A stretch of 64,000 bases of DNA, from assembly GCA_002633005.1 (NCBI GenBank), contig NMRA01000509.1, forward strand, positions 28,698 through 92,697, written 5' to 3'. Source of the DNA: Phoronis australis (Eukaryota > Phoronida > Phoronidae). Position numbers and translations under genes: made by a program. The notes under the pieces are model-generated. The model saw nothing but the letters and a program-made list of their open reading frames with translations. It was not told where the DNA came from and did not search any database. Positions 14,001 to 25,640 of the stretch are shown here, one piece after another. The stretch's first letter is position 1; each line of letters opens with the position of its first letter.

Positions 14001-15285
14001 GGGCGCAAAGGTTTCTGGTTCGATTCCCGTTGGGCCTGATTTGAGAAAATCACTTTTCTCTCCGATAATGCCACGTTCTAGTAACGACAAAAATAACCTA
14101 TCGCAATGTACAAAAATCCATACTACTACATCGATTCAATGTCCATTTGGAATGCTGCATCTGAATCGTGGTTTGGGAGGGCTGGTCAACCATATGATTG
14201 ACTTTTGTCGTCTATTTATGTGAATGCTAAAGTGTCCTTTGTGACATCGGTAATGAGTTTTGCTATGTCATTTTGTCACCATTTTTTAGCTTTGGCCGCG
14301 GTTTTTTAGACAGCTAAGCAGAGGGAACTATAACCTCAGGGTGTTTACTTATACATGTACTTTAAATGTGCTTTGATGAAATAGCATCAACTGATATGGT
14401 CCGTTAACGCTCTACCTAAAGTTGCCTTCTGAAACTAAAACAGCTTTAAAAAGCATCGTGGTAATCCGAACACTAGAGGTTTCAGGTGCCCCATACTGTG
14501 TATTCAGTTGAAAAAATACTCAATCTGTTGTCAACGTTGTTGAAGTAAACGTAAGAGCTATACATACACTCCAAGTCGAAAGTTTTTCACTACCGGTTTG
14601 GCACAAGTTTCGATCCAGATCGTCTTAGTCATAAAAGCTCAACACTGCTGACATACAAGTTAACGCTTCGTTCGAGTCATTCCTGTTTGAGCATTTGTTT
14701 GTATGCGCATGGTTTGCAGACGATGCAACTCATTGAAAAGCCGCGCAGGATACACACGCATTCCTTAGGGTATTGCCTGCCAATATTCCTTCTTGGTCTT
14801 GTCTTCGGATAAACGGAGTGGAGAAATGCTAATATTCCAGGCTGAAGCGCATTCAATGTTCACTGATGCAGTTTCAAGGCGATGAGTAAGTTACAAACAA
14901 ATTACATTCGTCCCCAAGATTTGTGAATTTAGCGACAAATCTCTTTCAAAGGCTTAATTAACTAAGTCATTTTACTCAATGTTGTCATATGTGTTTGATT
15001 TCCTCGGTGTTGCTCATATGACTTTATTTCAAGAGGCTTAAACTCCAATATTGGTCAGTTATGCTAAACTAATAGCGTGGTGCTCGGTTAGTTAATTCAG
15101 AAACAAATTGACGCTCTCTATGAGCTTTTTCAACCTCCGCAATGTTTACTAGGTTTGTCCTGCCCTTACTATTCGCCCAATCTGAATGTACGTGCGTTAC
15201 TATTAAAGATTGGCCAAAGGGATTCCCGTTCCAATTTCAAAATGCTATCCTTTTGGTGGAGTATAGTGTTTCCAGAAGGTTTCTC
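11023..15285. other. Non-coding stretch apart from a tRNA-like fragment
   Basis: AT-rich with no recognisable coding exon. The one distinctive piece is the tRNA-like B-box sequence near 14017. Confidence 0.5.
13960..14045 (+). repeat. tRNA-derived SINE-like fragment
   Basis: GGTTCGATTCC at 14017-14027 matches the tRNA B box (T-arm) consensus and is followed by a G/C-rich stretch like an acceptor stem. I could not fold a full cloverleaf or find a convincing A box, so I call it a tRNA-derived SINE remnant and not a tRNA gene. Confidence 0.35.
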
Positions 15286-15395
15286 CAACTTAACTGAATT
15301 CTTATAAGAAGTTTTAGTTTATTATTTTGGTGGTGCACCACCTAGAATGACCGCCGTAGTGAGTGAGAGCTGACTCATGGATTATGGGTACTCTC
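15286..15395 (+). repeat. GGTGGTGCACCACC repeat, copy 1
   Basis: Contains the perfect 14-bp palindrome GGTGGTGCACCACC. It matches 33400-33505 in inverse orientation, including AACTGAATTC upstream of the palindrome and a GAGTGA(G/C)AGCTGA block downstream. Probably a small non-autonomous element; ends not determined. Confidence 0.55.
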
Positions 15396-17243
15396 TCAAC
15401 TGCTGTCATATACATGTTTGTAGATGTTTGCGCTTTAAAACATGAAAAATTAATAGAGCGGCAATTAAGGAAAAAAACAGATTGGGCTGGAAATTACAAA
15501 ATGTTCATATTTTAGTGACTGACGAAATTCACCATGTGTTCTAAATTGGTAAATGTAAATTGGTGAATGTCTTTAAGTGTACACGTTGTGCCCTCAGGAC
15601 GCGCATTCGGCGCCCCCTAGCGCACTCTGGACACTTCGATTTAGTCACCCAGTCACCAAGAATGGCATGCACAAAATTAGCCATGATATCAACCTGATAT
15701 CACTTGTGAGTTAAACGAGGTGCCAAAGAAAATGAATTTAATTAGGCGTTGTAAACTTTCATTCAGCACGCACTATCAATATTGGGGATTTTTAAGCTAT
15801 TTTTTCTGACGCCAGTCTACTTTTTTATCAACGATTCCGGGTGCTTGGTATAAGTAAGCGCAGCATACGCTGGAAAATAGTAATGTCAAGTTGTCTCTTT
15901 AGTAGATCGAGAACACATCCGGGTATTTTTGTCCTGAATTCCAGTTAGTGAATTCATCCGGCCGGAAACAAAACGTGCCGCCGTATGAAATGCAGCAACG
16001 AAGGCGTCCGTTGATATAAGTCCCGTGTGTTGGCATTCAGGTACATTTACATGGCGGCAGCCAGATCTCTTTTCGACAATGTGTTGAAAATGGTCACTGA
16101 ATAGCTACATTCTCGGGTATAATGTTGACACTCACAGTGACGTGCTTATATCACTAGATGACGATAGTGTACTTGGTTGGCATCATTCACAGCTACTTAC
16201 TGTTTACTCCTGTGAGTTTAAGCCTCGTTAAAATAAGGTGAATTTCACAGCGTTTTTAAAGATTAACGCCATGCAGTCAAATTACCGGTGTTGTGCTAAT
16301 TTGAGTGAGTGACGCAAACAGTTTGTGAGTTAAAAAGTTGCACTCTGTCTTTGTGTACTTGGCCAGTCTTTCTCACCTGAATGAAAGTATGTGCCAAGAT
16401 AAAATCGTATTTACGTCCCACAGTGCTTAAGAGCTGTGTTCCGAATATACATGTACTGATATGTCGTTTCGATCAATATCAGCACGTCGCCTTTTTCTCG
16501 TCCCTTTCTTGTCAGTTGTCAATTGATATTCCGAGCAATCGCCTTTCGTTTTTATAATTCGATTGACTTGTTGAAGCCTCTCGGAAAAGTTGAACAGCCT
16601 TTTACGGCTATAATTAGGTCAGTAATTATCACCAACTTCAAAGTGTAAGGAATTGAGTTTGGCTGGCGGCAAATCATGTCCCTGAAGACGTAATCAACGA
16701 AACGAACTCCATTCGGATGATAGTGCAATAATATGAAACTAGAAGGGCCATATTAAATTATCACATTCCGAAAACAATCAGAAATCGCCGGAGATGTCAT
16801 ATCCATTGTTACTAGATTTTTTACGAGCACATCCGTTAATGCTGCATACTCAGGAACAGGCGAATGCCTGGAATCAATAAGTTCCTCAGCAGAAACTTCG
16901 AATATCGGTTTTCATGCCATACACAGGGTTTAGTGGTGTGCCAAATCATCGCGTTCTTATCCTGTGTTTGACTTGAAGTCCTTCCGACGACCATACCAAT
17001 TGTTTTGGAAAAGTACCCCCGCCTTTACCGGCAACCAATAGGCGTGGTCTGATGCAATAACGACCTGTCAGATCCCACCATTAGTCCAGAAATTACTTCT
17101 AATCTGAGCTTATTGGTTTGAGATCTGATTAAGGAAAAATGTGAGCCCGAGTATAAAGCAGTAAAGTATAAAGCAAAAATGTGTTTTGAGTGAAGGTTTG
17201 GATTTATTGTCATTTTAAGCTGAAGTATGTTTTCAAGATACCA
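15396..17243. other. Non-coding stretch, no gene recognised
   Basis: Short frames only. Some AT-rich TAATTA-type motifs near 16600 could be regulatory, but this cannot be tested without comparison to other genomes. Confidence 0.4.
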
Positions 17244-17360
17244 GGGCCCGGGATCTAATCTTTGTACGTGAAATCGAATGCGAAAATATTTTTGGCATTT
17301 TCTGTTCTACTTTTGTGCGAACTCAAAATAAGTGTCTATTAGTCTGTGCTCGAGTAGTTC
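17244..17360 (+). repeat. TCGAG-rich foldback family, solo end fragment
   Basis: Begins CCAGGGCCCGGGATCT and continues with TCTGTTCTACTTTTGTGCG and CTGTGCTCGAG. These are shared with the element at 34612-34900 and, more diverged, with the ends of the element at 54520-56290. No matching opposite end is seen here, so this is a solo terminus or truncated copy. Confidence 0.5.
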
Positions 17361-17393
17361 TGGTTTGTGAATCATTTCGTACTTGTTGACCCC

Positions 17394-17413
17394 TAGTTAT
17401 TATTATTATTATA
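17394..17413. repeat. (TTA)n microsatellite
   Basis: A short run of about five to six TTA/TAT units. No functional context. Confidence 0.7.
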
Positions 17414-19283
17414 GTTATCAACATCAAAAACATTGATTTTCTCTTGAAAAACCTTAGCACTTGGCAATTTCCGTCCAGTTTGTACCCATGGGCCTACATA
17501 TATGGTCGTCCTTAACGAGGAATTACGAGACCAGTTGACCTTGGCTGGTTGTTATTATCGCAATATAGACCTTACAGAGATCGACTTGGGCAAACGACGT
17601 TTTATCATAGATCACCAATGAGCAGGTTTTGTTTTGTAGGTCTTTGTGTGTTGTGTGAAAATAACAGAAGAATAGCGCAAAGACAATAGTTTACTTATGA
17701 ATCCATCTGCGTAACCAGATAGCCAATCACTTTGAGATTCGCTCAGTGTGTTGTCCGTTGGGGATAATGTTTGAGGCATGCCGTGAATTTACAATGAAAT
17801 AATTGACCGCCCAGAGTGATCTTTAGCGATTTTAGACTGAGTTAGGAACTTGGAAATTCTCGGATCAAACTGTTCCGAAGGCACTGTCAAATCTTGGGAA
17901 ACAGGGGCCCCAGCACAGTCTTCGTTGGAAAACGTCAGCGTAGGCCAAGATATCTGCAAGGTGCATTGTTTTTTTTTCTTTTTCTTTTGTCCGTGGCGGA
18001 AAGATCCGAACACTGCAACCCCTAAAGCCCCCTATGGAATCATGACGCGCGTGCGTGTTCAGCGTGGAGGCGTTAGAGATCTCCAGTGTCGAGTCATTGC
18101 TGAGCAAAAATCTTGTTTTGTCGGACATCAGTTTGTTTGATTGCAGCTCCTAATGTAAACATTTTGCCGTTATCATTGACATGTATAGCAATTTAAGAAA
18201 GTGGCGAACAAATACCTTCTCCCTGCTGGGGCATTACACAATCAGTCCTACTAATATTTGCCCATTGCAAATATTAGTCAGTCGGAAGTTATCTCCTTGA
18301 GGAGTCGGCAAAATATGAATAGAAATACTTTCAGGTGATTTTATTCGACACGCGGTCATTGTCACGAGCTGAGAACTACTTGTTATGTATAGGGGCTTGA
18401 TCTGTTGCCGCGGAGGTGTTCTTTATCTGTACGACGGCCCCTCATAATCCTCGTCATTTGTCGTCTACAGGGACTCCACGCGGGTGAACTTTTAATCCCA
18501 GTTCTTTGAGTACACTCGAGAGATTCTTGCTCTAAAAGATGATTTAAATCGTAACCTGAGCTCCGCGTTTGTGTGCTTTTGTACTCAGTAGCCGCACGTG
18601 TAAGTGTCCTCTACTTTGAATTTTCAACTAAGACAACTTGCGGCAAGGCCGGGAGGAGAAAGAGACTGAATTTGAAATACACGGAAGTGCGGACTACGCG
18701 ACTAGACCGTGTTGATTGTGACCGATGATAAGCAAGTAAACAGTTTATGACGGTGCGTGATGTGTAATTTATGTTCATCTTATACCTTTTGGCTGTCAGG
18801 CAGCGACTGTTAGCGATCGATAATGCGAGTTGAGCGGCACGTTGTGAAAAATAATGCGCACGGAAATCAACGACTGAACTCGTGGCTTCGTTAACATGCG
18901 CTAAACGTAGACGAGAGAACAAAAGCTCGTGGTTAGTTTACAAAGGGATCGTCTGTTGAGTATCGGCTTTTTAAGGAACCCAACCCTCAGTGTTCGAAGC
19001 TGACAAAACGTCATTGACAATGCATTCAGCTCATTAGCTGTTCGTGAGACAAAAGTGTCCGCGTGTGCCTTCCGATCAATATCTGTTCACTGACACTGTA
19101 AACCGCGTTCCATAAACTGCGATTGCGTCTCATAATCGGGACGCTTTCTTAAGGATAACTATTGGCACAGTTCAAAGGGATACGACTAAATCAGCTCTCT
19201 TATGTCACACCTCAAGGGGTATTGCGTCGGAATAATGACTCACCCAGCGGGCGCTCATTAATCAGGAAACCTGTGGATTTCGA
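17414..19283. other. Non-coding stretch upstream of the CARD-LRR gene
   Basis: No coding exon was recognised. It contains a pyrimidine run (about 17969-17990) and a short hairpin at 18250. The part next to the TATA box at 19284 would be the proximal promoter of the CARD-LRR gene if the exon 1 model is right. Confidence 0.4.
18250..18278. repeat. Perfect 12-bp inverted repeat
   Basis: Arms ACTAATATTTGC and GCAAATATTAGT are perfectly complementary around a 5-nt spacer (CCATT). The hairpin is AT-rich and has no known role here. Confidence 0.7.
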
Positions 19284-19289
19284 TATAAA
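19284..19289 (+). promoter_or_regulatory. TATA box candidate for the CARD-LRR gene
   Basis: TATAAA lies 65 nt upstream of the proposed start codon at 19349. That would place transcription start near 19315 and leave a 5'UTR of about 35 nt. The spacing is what a TATA promoter with a short leader would show. It is inferred from sequence only. Confidence 0.4.
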
Positions 19290-19348
19290 TTTACAACGGG
19301 AATCATAGACAACGCCTGCACCACTGTGTGACAACACGATCATTCAAA

Positions 19349-19439
19349 ATGTCACTTCGTAGGCATTCGACAGAAAACCCAGCACGCAGACTCTTCCGCC
19401 GATTGTCGTTACGGTTCTCCAGCATCGGATCGTCCATAG
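19349..19439 (+). CDS. Exon 1 of the CARD-LRR gene (inferred)
   Basis: A 91-nt open exon starts at ATG with adenine at -3 (TTCAAAATG) and encodes 30 residues rich in Arg and Ser, including RRLFRRLSLRFSS. It ends ATAG followed by GTAGGG, a usable donor, leaving one base of a split codon (phase 1). The only large acceptor downstream in the right phase is TTTTTTTCAG at 25640, which opens the CARD-LRR exon; joining the two gives codon GAT (Asp31). The basic RRLS motif resembles a kinase or 14-3-3 type site, which is inference. The exon has no match to a known domain. A different first exon, or additional small exons between, cannot be excluded. Confidence 0.5.
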
Positions 19440-22435
19440 GTAGGGAATGCACGTACTTGTTCACAAATAACATGTTTCTGTAAACGGGGAGTCATTGGGA
19501 TCAATCATCTTGTAGCGGTCTTGTTCCGGGCACTTTCGTTATATTCACAGTCTGAACGTTTAGTTTCACGTACAATATATACGAAAATAAAACCGATCTG
19601 GGTAAGTATATGCCTTCTGTATCCTACTGATAAAATAATCTCATCTGCAAGATTTATTTTGTACAGGAACTCATCGTTGGAGTGAACTGCCAATAGATTT
19701 ATACTGATCGTTGGTTCTATACTACTCGGGCAATAACTGTAATTTTGGGTGAATTGTTCAATTTCTTTTTTGCTTCCAAAATTGTTGTGCAGTTCTGGGG
19801 AAATTCAAGTAAAATGAAATTAATCTCTCGTCATCTCTTAGATCGGCACATTTCATAGGTGGGGTTGTTATGCCAATAAAAAAGCGTTTTTTCGCTGCTT
19901 TTTCAAAGCTGCTGTGACGGACTTTCAGCTAGAGTTTGTGCAGAGTCCGTAAGCATATCGAGTCCTGATAAATGTCCCCTTGGTGTTTCTTATCTTGGCA
20001 TTGGATTATTGATTTACGCTGAGCTGACTTCCAGACATTGCTTGAGGTTCACCAGCAAACTCCCATATTCACTGACCGATCAATAGCATCTTGGTCCATG
20101 TCTGTTGTACACAGGCATACAGTGGTCATCAACCGGCCACTGGAACTATTTTTACCATCAATTGATTAACCTCGAAATGCAAACCACGCGCGGCAGCTAT
20201 TCGTGTGTCTACTGCAGTTACGATGTTCAGCCGCATTTTTTTAACTATCACCCTTATAGTTTTGGGATATCCATAGGAATACCGCCACGTGCACAACGCT
20301 TTCCAGCTGGCCAGCGAGCCAACGCGTGGTCGTGTCCAACATGATAGAAATGCAACTGCGATGACTTTGTACTGGTGGTGGTGATCAAATTACGGATACC
20401 GTCTATTATAGTCAATTATAATATTGTGAAAGCGTTTATATTCCCAGCGACGCAAGGGTCATTGTCGATCTGAATATTAAATATTGTTGAAACGTTTAGA
20501 CAGCTTCTTCAAAGCGAAATGTGTTGTGTGAGGAATAACATTGTTCGACCGTTCTCTAATCGAACGGTTCGCCACCGCTCCGATGGTTCACTACTCTGAA
20601 GGCTCGCTATTTCGAAAATATTCACAATTTCGATTTCAGGAGATTTTCAAATTTCTATATTAAGAAATGCACAAAGTTTTATGCTGTGGTGTACCTACCG
20701 AAAACAACGCCCTGCCCCTAACAAGGGCGACGCACCATAAGGGGCTGGGTAGCTGGGGGGTAGTCCCCCAATTTATTTCATTGCTGCGCCGCCCATGACT
20801 AATGGATACGCAAAAATGAGTGTGTGCTTGCAGTTTTAAAAGAATACGAAGTAGGTCTATAAATGAATTATGAACCACGGTACGTTCATAAAATCCATGT
20901 CCCGATCGCACCATTTCACGACAGAAAAAAATTTATCGGCGCTGCGAATCAATCTAATGCACTCAATGCTAACCACCTGAACAGCCGGGTTGAAACTACC
21001 GTCAATCTTCTAGTATACACTGGGCTCTTATAAACGCTTCTCTCGATAGAAGCCTAATTTTTGGTACGCTGAAATTAATAAATGCCGAGTCTCTAACAGA
21101 GACCCCAGCTTGAGATCGTATAGTGTACAACTTTAGAGCGGACGATTGCAAAAGCGATTTTTGCTTGCCATCAGGTCTACCATGAGTTGGCCTGCCGCAG
21201 GACCGAAGTAACTGACGCGGCGCCTCTAGTAAACGTCCCTCTCTAACGGATCCGCACCTAGAGCTCAGTGGAAAAATAAATACTGCCACCACAATTACAT
21301 GGTTCACAGTGCACGTACGTAGTAAGCAATTCTGCCCCTTTTAGCCTTCACGAAATGAACACCCACAGAGTAGTTAGTGCGTTTGAGTCTCGTCTCAAAA
21401 ACTGACACTCAGAGCAGTGAACTTTCGCAGTAGTGAACCTCAGAGTGATGGACCTTCAAAGTACCATTTGACAGGTAAACGTTGTTTTGTAAAGATTATG
21501 AATTAGGGATTAGAACAAGCGTTTCATTGGTTGCACCTGATTGATTCCGCCGGTTCCGCTGTCCGATTCGCTTAATAGCCGGAAGTCGTCATCGATCACT
21601 AACGAGAGAACATGGCCGCGGGTTGACCCGACGGAACCGGCGAATTCAATCAATTGTCCCCAAAGACACATATGGTTAAAAGTTTTCTCGCGTTTTGAAC
21701 ACGCCTGTTCACGTCAGACAAAAGAACGGTGAATCGCTGTGATCACATTGTGAGGCGATGCAATACGTATTCACATATTGATCGTAATGGGGGCAATGTT
21801 TATTGTGTTTGTATTAGGTGTGCAGGCAAAGGAAATCATCTTTCGGTTTCAGTGTTGCTGTTACAAACCTGATCGAATATGCCTGGGAGATGTTTTTCGT
21901 GACAGGAGCTTCCAGTAATAAACATAATAAACTCTAAGGAACAAATGGTAGGCGATTGAAAAAGAAGTTAAAATAACAACGTATGGTAGTCTAGGCCTAA
22001 AAAATCAAACGATGTCTTTAAAAATCGGAGTAAAGCAGCCCTTCTTCTTTGGTGATAGATGCTTAGGCAGTCCAGAACATGTCTCCGGTTTCTTGTCGGT
22101 TACTTTGTAGTTCGAGCTGGCTTGTTTCTGTTTCCGAGTCGTTTCGTGTATAAAGGAAATGAGATCTATAGATGTCATTTGGTTGATTAAACATTGGGAG
22201 ATATTGTGTGTTGATTTAACTGAGCTGTCAAATGAAAGTCTTGCAAAAGGTTGCTTAGAAACCGGCAAAATATGATTGACAATCACCATTTGCAAAAAAC
22301 AAAAAGTCACATAATTGACATAAAGTCTCAACTTTTTTCATTGGACAATTGAGAGGGGGTATGTAGTCACGGGACCCACCCTAGGCCGCCGACAAATAAA
22401 GTGAAACGGAAATAAATTTTGGCATTCACTTTGTC

Positions 22436-22436
<1 letters not shown>

Positions 22437-22480
<44 letters not shown>

Positions 22481-22495
22481 TGTGTGTGCGCGCTC
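22437..22495. repeat. (GT)n microsatellite
   Basis: A GT dinucleotide tract of about 50 bp with one TTTG interruption, flanked by CGCG-containing sequence. It creates spurious Thr-His and Cys-Val open frames. Confidence 0.95.
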
Positions 22496-22851
22496 GCACG
22501 CGTTTGCAAACACCATGAAAGGCGTGTGTGCGTGCTTGAGCAGACATCACAAAATCGAAAATGCTCGGCTCTCCTCATGATATCCACATCCGCGACTGCA
22601 TCTACTTTTGACTCACGGAACTGAAACGACACTAGGCAGGTGAAGGTGCAAGCTCGTTGGCAACCCACTGAGCTGTTGATGAAAACGCCGGGATGTAATC
22701 TCTTGGTTGGATTGTGTTTAGTCTAGTTGAGCAATAAGAGCGTGTATTGCGCTGAGCTTGACAACAACCTATGTCGACATTTTAACCTCGTTGTTTACTC
22801 CTAAAGTAACCATACAAAAATATAGTTTCCAGGTCGTAGCGGCCGACATTG

Positions 22852-22890
22852 TTTACAGCACTGGCAGGTTTAACCTGCCAGTGCTGTAAA
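22852..22890. repeat. Perfect 19-bp hairpin with 1-nt spacer
   Basis: The left arm TTTACAGCACTGGCAGGTT (22852-22870) is followed by one T and then its exact reverse complement (22872-22890). Such a tight, error-free palindrome is uncommon by chance and suggests a recent event: a hairpin-ended insertion, a template-switch product or a cloning artefact. It is non-coding. Confidence 0.85.
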
Positions 22891-25640
22891 ATAGTTATAA
22901 CCGTTATAACAATTTTGGATTCAAAATTCTAATAGCAAAATGTCTGAGCCACCTTACTAACTTCCCTGACAATTCCCCTTCATTCTCAGTCACACGAGAA
23001 GAATAGTTTGGCGAAGAAAAGTGCCCAGAATTTACGAGTAACTTGCCCCATTGTGGCATAGGAGTGCGGACTATAAGGGGCTGCGGAAGACTTCATGGAG
23101 GAGGCTAGGGTTTGCTAGTGGTCCTAATTAGCAATAAATAATTTTCCCATTCCTCTGAAAATGGATACTGTCAAGTGCACTTGTGTTCTGACATCCTAGA
23201 TTTGCCTATGATCTGCGTGTAGCGTAATGCTCACACAAGCCCGGCAGAAAACGTTTCGTTTATCCGCACGAGTCAAGTCAGTTCCTATCTTTGACCAAGG
23301 TAGACATGTAAATAAAAGAATCTCGCTACTAGTGTGTCATGCATGGCGATTATTCACGAATTCTTGAGTGTTCTTGCATTTTAGCGAGATTCTCACGTCT
23401 GCGGAAGCGGAACGCATGTCTAGTCAGTGAACAAAACGATGTACAGTAAGAACAGCCGAACTAAGATCAGTTTTAAGATCCCAGATTCAGTTTCACAACG
23501 TGTCAAATTGCGAGTGAACGGGCCTATAAGCATGACTGCAATATGAGAACTTGCCTGCACATTTACATCACTGAAGTTAGAAAGTATTTGTATACTTCAT
23601 TATTGTTTAAGACTAATGTTAATTATGTAAACACATTAATTTTGTGCCCGAATAACCTGGCTGTCAATCAAATACCTGCCTGCACAAACACGAGACATAG
23701 GAAATGCTANTTGCGGGACACTTACGTCACAGGATCCGGTAGAGATAACGTAAAGGTAATTGTTGGTACTAACATACACTTGCATTATATATTTTTACCC
23801 GGCTGCTTTAAGAAAAGCCCGAATGTGAAAAGTTTCTCTGGAAATTACTACACGGTTCGAAGTAACCATGGACTACGTGAACGAAGGAGTGGACCTTGTA
23901 TTAGTATTCCGAGACTCGCACTTATGCAGTATGAGTGTCCTCGTCTGGTGTCTCTCTACGTGGTGTAGCAATTGGCTTACTAATAAATAAACACAGAGCA
24001 GGTTCCCACGACAAAATGAAGCAGAACCACATGTTTTCGCGATTATAGCTTTGGGTACTCGCCACAGGTCAACTAAAATAGCGAAACAAAATGCATTTAT
24101 TAAAGTAAGACACTGTGGCAACCCCTGTCAAACTCTTTGACGTGTGGTGCGCTATAAAGGGGAAATGTTGTTATAATTTCGTATGTTCTCCATTCAAACG
24201 TTGGCTCGACGATTTCTAAAAGCAGTGCAATTTATAACGTGTCGGTTTGCCTGTAAATTGGAATTGCTGGCGATAGTTTGCGTTCAAAATATGTTTGCTG
24301 CAACCCAACCGACACAGGCTGTACATTTATTTCATTCCACTACTTGCAGTAATGACAATCGGTGCAGATTGTTTTGTGTTTGGTTTCATTGGGTTCCGAA
24401 AACATGCACTTAAATCAGGCGCAATTTAATTTATACTCAGGTATCCACTGGTCAGTGACCTCTAAGTTGTTTTGTTTAGTATTACGTCTTACTGCCAACT
24501 GACACATAGATAGGTATGTGTTATTTCTGATATACCAGTCAAAATCCACCATTACTCGCTGTATTCTCTCCATCACTGTGCAACACTGATATACGGGATA
24601 CATTTACAGTGAAAGTCTGATGAAAATGTAAATTCACGCAGACTTTTTTTCTTCTCTACTCGTGTTTTGTATGCCTTCATCGTGTGATGGGCATGATTGT
24701 GTTAACATTACCACGAGGGGACTTGCTCGATTATTGATTTTTTGAATCTTGTGAAAGCGTACATGGTCTAAGCAATGCTCCATTTACGTGGAATGAGAAA
24801 ACATAAATTGACAGTTTTGTCCACGCCTCTAATAGGGTTATCGACTAGCAATTTGTGTGACTAATGGTTGTTACTACATTATGTATACGACGTTTCCAAT
24901 TTTCGCACGCTTTCATCCTTTTTAAACTGCAAACATCATTTGTTCATACGACTGGGTAAAGAGATCCCATGTTTTTTTAGCCACCTTAGTTACGCTTGTA
25001 ATCTTTTCGCTCCAACTTGATAGCGTGACGTCACTAGTTCCGAAACGCCACGTTAATCCTTATGAATTAAATGCACATGGAAACTGCGTTTCCTAAAAAG
25101 CACGTTAATAAGTGTCCACGCAAATGTTCTTGAAGAACAGTTCTTCAGCGGATGCACTTAGGCGTAAGGGTGGTCAGAAACCGTGAAGGAAATGTTAAAT
25201 CTGCGTTTTTAAATGAAACCTCTTCCGAACTGGATCGTGTAATGTGTGTGCATTGAACTTGGAAAAATCTGCTGAACAGGGACTAGAACAGATGGTACGC
25301 CTTTGGGCATTTCAAACTGAACATTCCTTGACAACATGCATGGCAAGTGGACAAAGGATTATGGGTGAAAAGGTTCATATTTTCACATCCCCATTTGAAG
25401 TGGAAATATCCCTTAACATGGGCTATAGCCCCCATTTTTTTCTGTGCTACGCCGCACATGACCTATTAGCAGTGCACCACAGGGGACTGAGGGGGCTTTC
25501 GCCCTCCACTTTTTTCAGTGCTGCACCGCCCATGCTAAAGTGTAAATTCTGGTTTGTTTCAACGTTTATTCATGTGGCAGGGCCTAATCAAATTTCGGTA
25601 CGGTTGGGAAACAAGTCAAGAAATTCTTCGTTTTTTTCAG

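Larger units (their letters stand above)
19440..25640 (+). other. Predicted 6.2-kb intron of the CARD-LRR gene
   Basis: Runs from the GTAGGG donor after exon 1 to the CGTTTTTTTCAG acceptor. It holds the (GT)n tract, a 19-bp perfect hairpin at 22852 and a repeat shared between about 20690-20800 and 25400-25540 (common core GCGCCGCCCATG or GCACCGCCCATG). I see no other convincing exon. The frame upstream of 25640 stays open for 132 codons by chance but crosses that repeat, so I treat it as intron. Confidence 0.45.

Noticed and set aside
21541-21653. Imperfect inverted repeat (TTGATTCCGCCGGTTCCG and its near complement) as a hairpin RNA
   Set aside because: The loop is over 70 nt and the right arm has a mismatch and extra bases; nothing supports a processed RNA.
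22338-22668. Thr-His and Cys-Val repeat proteins
   Set aside because: Translations of the (GT)n microsatellite in several frames.
25244-25640. Extension of the CARD-LRR ORF upstream to 25244
   Set aside because: The first codon is GTG, the segment overlaps a repeat also found near 20690-20800, and a strong CGTTTTTTTCAG acceptor at 25640 lies exactly where the protein starts to look real.
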